From contig JADGCS010000018.1 of NCBI GenBank assembly GCA_015228875.1, positions 1-50,177 of the forward strand: DNA of 50,177 nt, in the 5' to 3' direction. Of this stretch, positions 50,002 to 50,177 are shown one piece after another. The DNA is from Deltaproteobacteria bacterium. Lineage in GTDB: Bacteria; UBA10199; JADGCS01. Position 1 is the stretch's first letter. Every line of letters begins with the position of its first letter. The notes beneath the pieces are model-generated. The model saw nothing but the letters and a program-made list of their open reading frames with translations, had not been told where the DNA came from and ran no database searches. The translations under genes and the position numbers were made by a program.

Positions 50002-50177
50002 CCCTCAAACAAATAACTAGAATAACGTGTCTGTACTTATCGTTGATCTTTTTTTTGTGCCGTTGCGGAGGTGGGGTAAATGATAGAACTTGGGATGCCA
50101 TTACCCTGGGGTTTCCAAAACATATTGATCCATCAGTCGCTGCAGTTAATATGGGTTATTATATACTTAAGCAAACC
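49998..50177 (+). CDS. Putative lipoprotein, solute-binding-protein-like (partial, runs off window)
   Basis: The first 60 codons are seen. It starts MTLKQITRITCLYLSLIFFL, followed by CRCGGG, which looks like a signal peptide with a possible lipobox (cysteine at 21 or 23). The next segment, AITLGFPKHIDPSVAAVNMGYY, resembles the start of oligopeptide-type (family 5) substrate-binding proteins, where such a block precedes the bound-domain strands. If so, a peptide transporter would follow outside the window. It overlaps the GNAT gene by four bases. Confidence 0.5.
   Translation, partial: MTLKQITRITCLYLSLIFFLCRCGGGVNDRTWDAITLGFPKHIDPSVAAVNMGYYILKQT

Noticed and set aside
1..50177. tRNA, rRNA or riboswitch genes
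   Set aside because: No cloverleaf with a clear GTTCRA arm and CCA end, and no conserved riboswitch core was recognised in the gene-free stretches; a covariance-model search would be needed to be certain.

Overview
The window is bacterial and most likely comes from an anaerobic, Gram-negative, Desulfobacterota-like ('deltaproteobacterial') chromosome. This assignment is an inference. It rests on an MvhD-MetV-MetF cluster of the acetyl-CoA (Wood-Ljungdahl) type, an iron-sulfur glutamate-synthase-like protein, a WtpA-type tungstate/molybdate binding protein with MoaD and MoeA, CcmC/CcmD cytochrome c maturation, and a bactofilin beside ParAB. No rRNA gene and no convincing tRNA gene were seen.

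Layout. 1-774: the end of a CRISPR array with no cas genes. 0.8-7 kb: a minus-strand block (glutamate-synthase-like protein, metF, metV, mvhD, wtpA). 7.2-9.4 kb: plus-strand regulator, kinase remnant, ccmC and ccmD. 9.4-16.4 kb: minus-strand 5'-nucleotidase-like protein, an FAD oxidase-moaD-moeA group, and a radical SAM/Zn-ribbon pair. 16.7-19.5 kb: plus-strand HIT, glycosidase-like, acylphosphatase, hpt and tlyA genes. 19.5-28 kb: a typical origin-proximal block (bactofilin, parB, parA, rsmG, mnmG, mnmE) with three parS sites and long hairpin elements; it is visibly more AT-rich. 28-39.3 kb: metal permease, ispH, DcrB-like protein, FHA-protease, esterase/ATP-grasp pair and gltX. 39.3-46.5 kb: an accessory region with a duplicated and broken methyltransferase, an ATPase gene, a glycoside-hydrolase-like protein, an AdoHcy-hydrolase-like protein and an IS21 remnant. 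46.5-50.2 kb: an AT-rich operon (M32 carboxypeptidase, 63-aa peptide, radical SAM enzyme, GNAT, putative lipoprotein) that looks like an uncharacterised peptide-modification system.

The most unusual feature is a set of dispersed palindromic repeats, here named R1 to R5. R1 (80-110 bp) and R2 (87-136 bp) are inserted in frame inside protein genes. R1 copies lie in the methyltransferase and hydrolase-like genes; R2 copies lie in the permease and in the ispH leader. Each family is read in the same phase in both of its coding copies. The other two phases of R1 meet a stop codon within its first 16 bases, and other R1 copies provide or touch the stop codons of mvhD, tlyA and the 5'-nucleotidase-like gene. 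This behaviour resembles the Rickettsia palindromic elements but the sequences look unrelated. R3 is a roughly 120-bp hairpin pair around a parS site, R4 a small hairpin motif, and R5 a MITE with 21-bp terminal inverted repeats.
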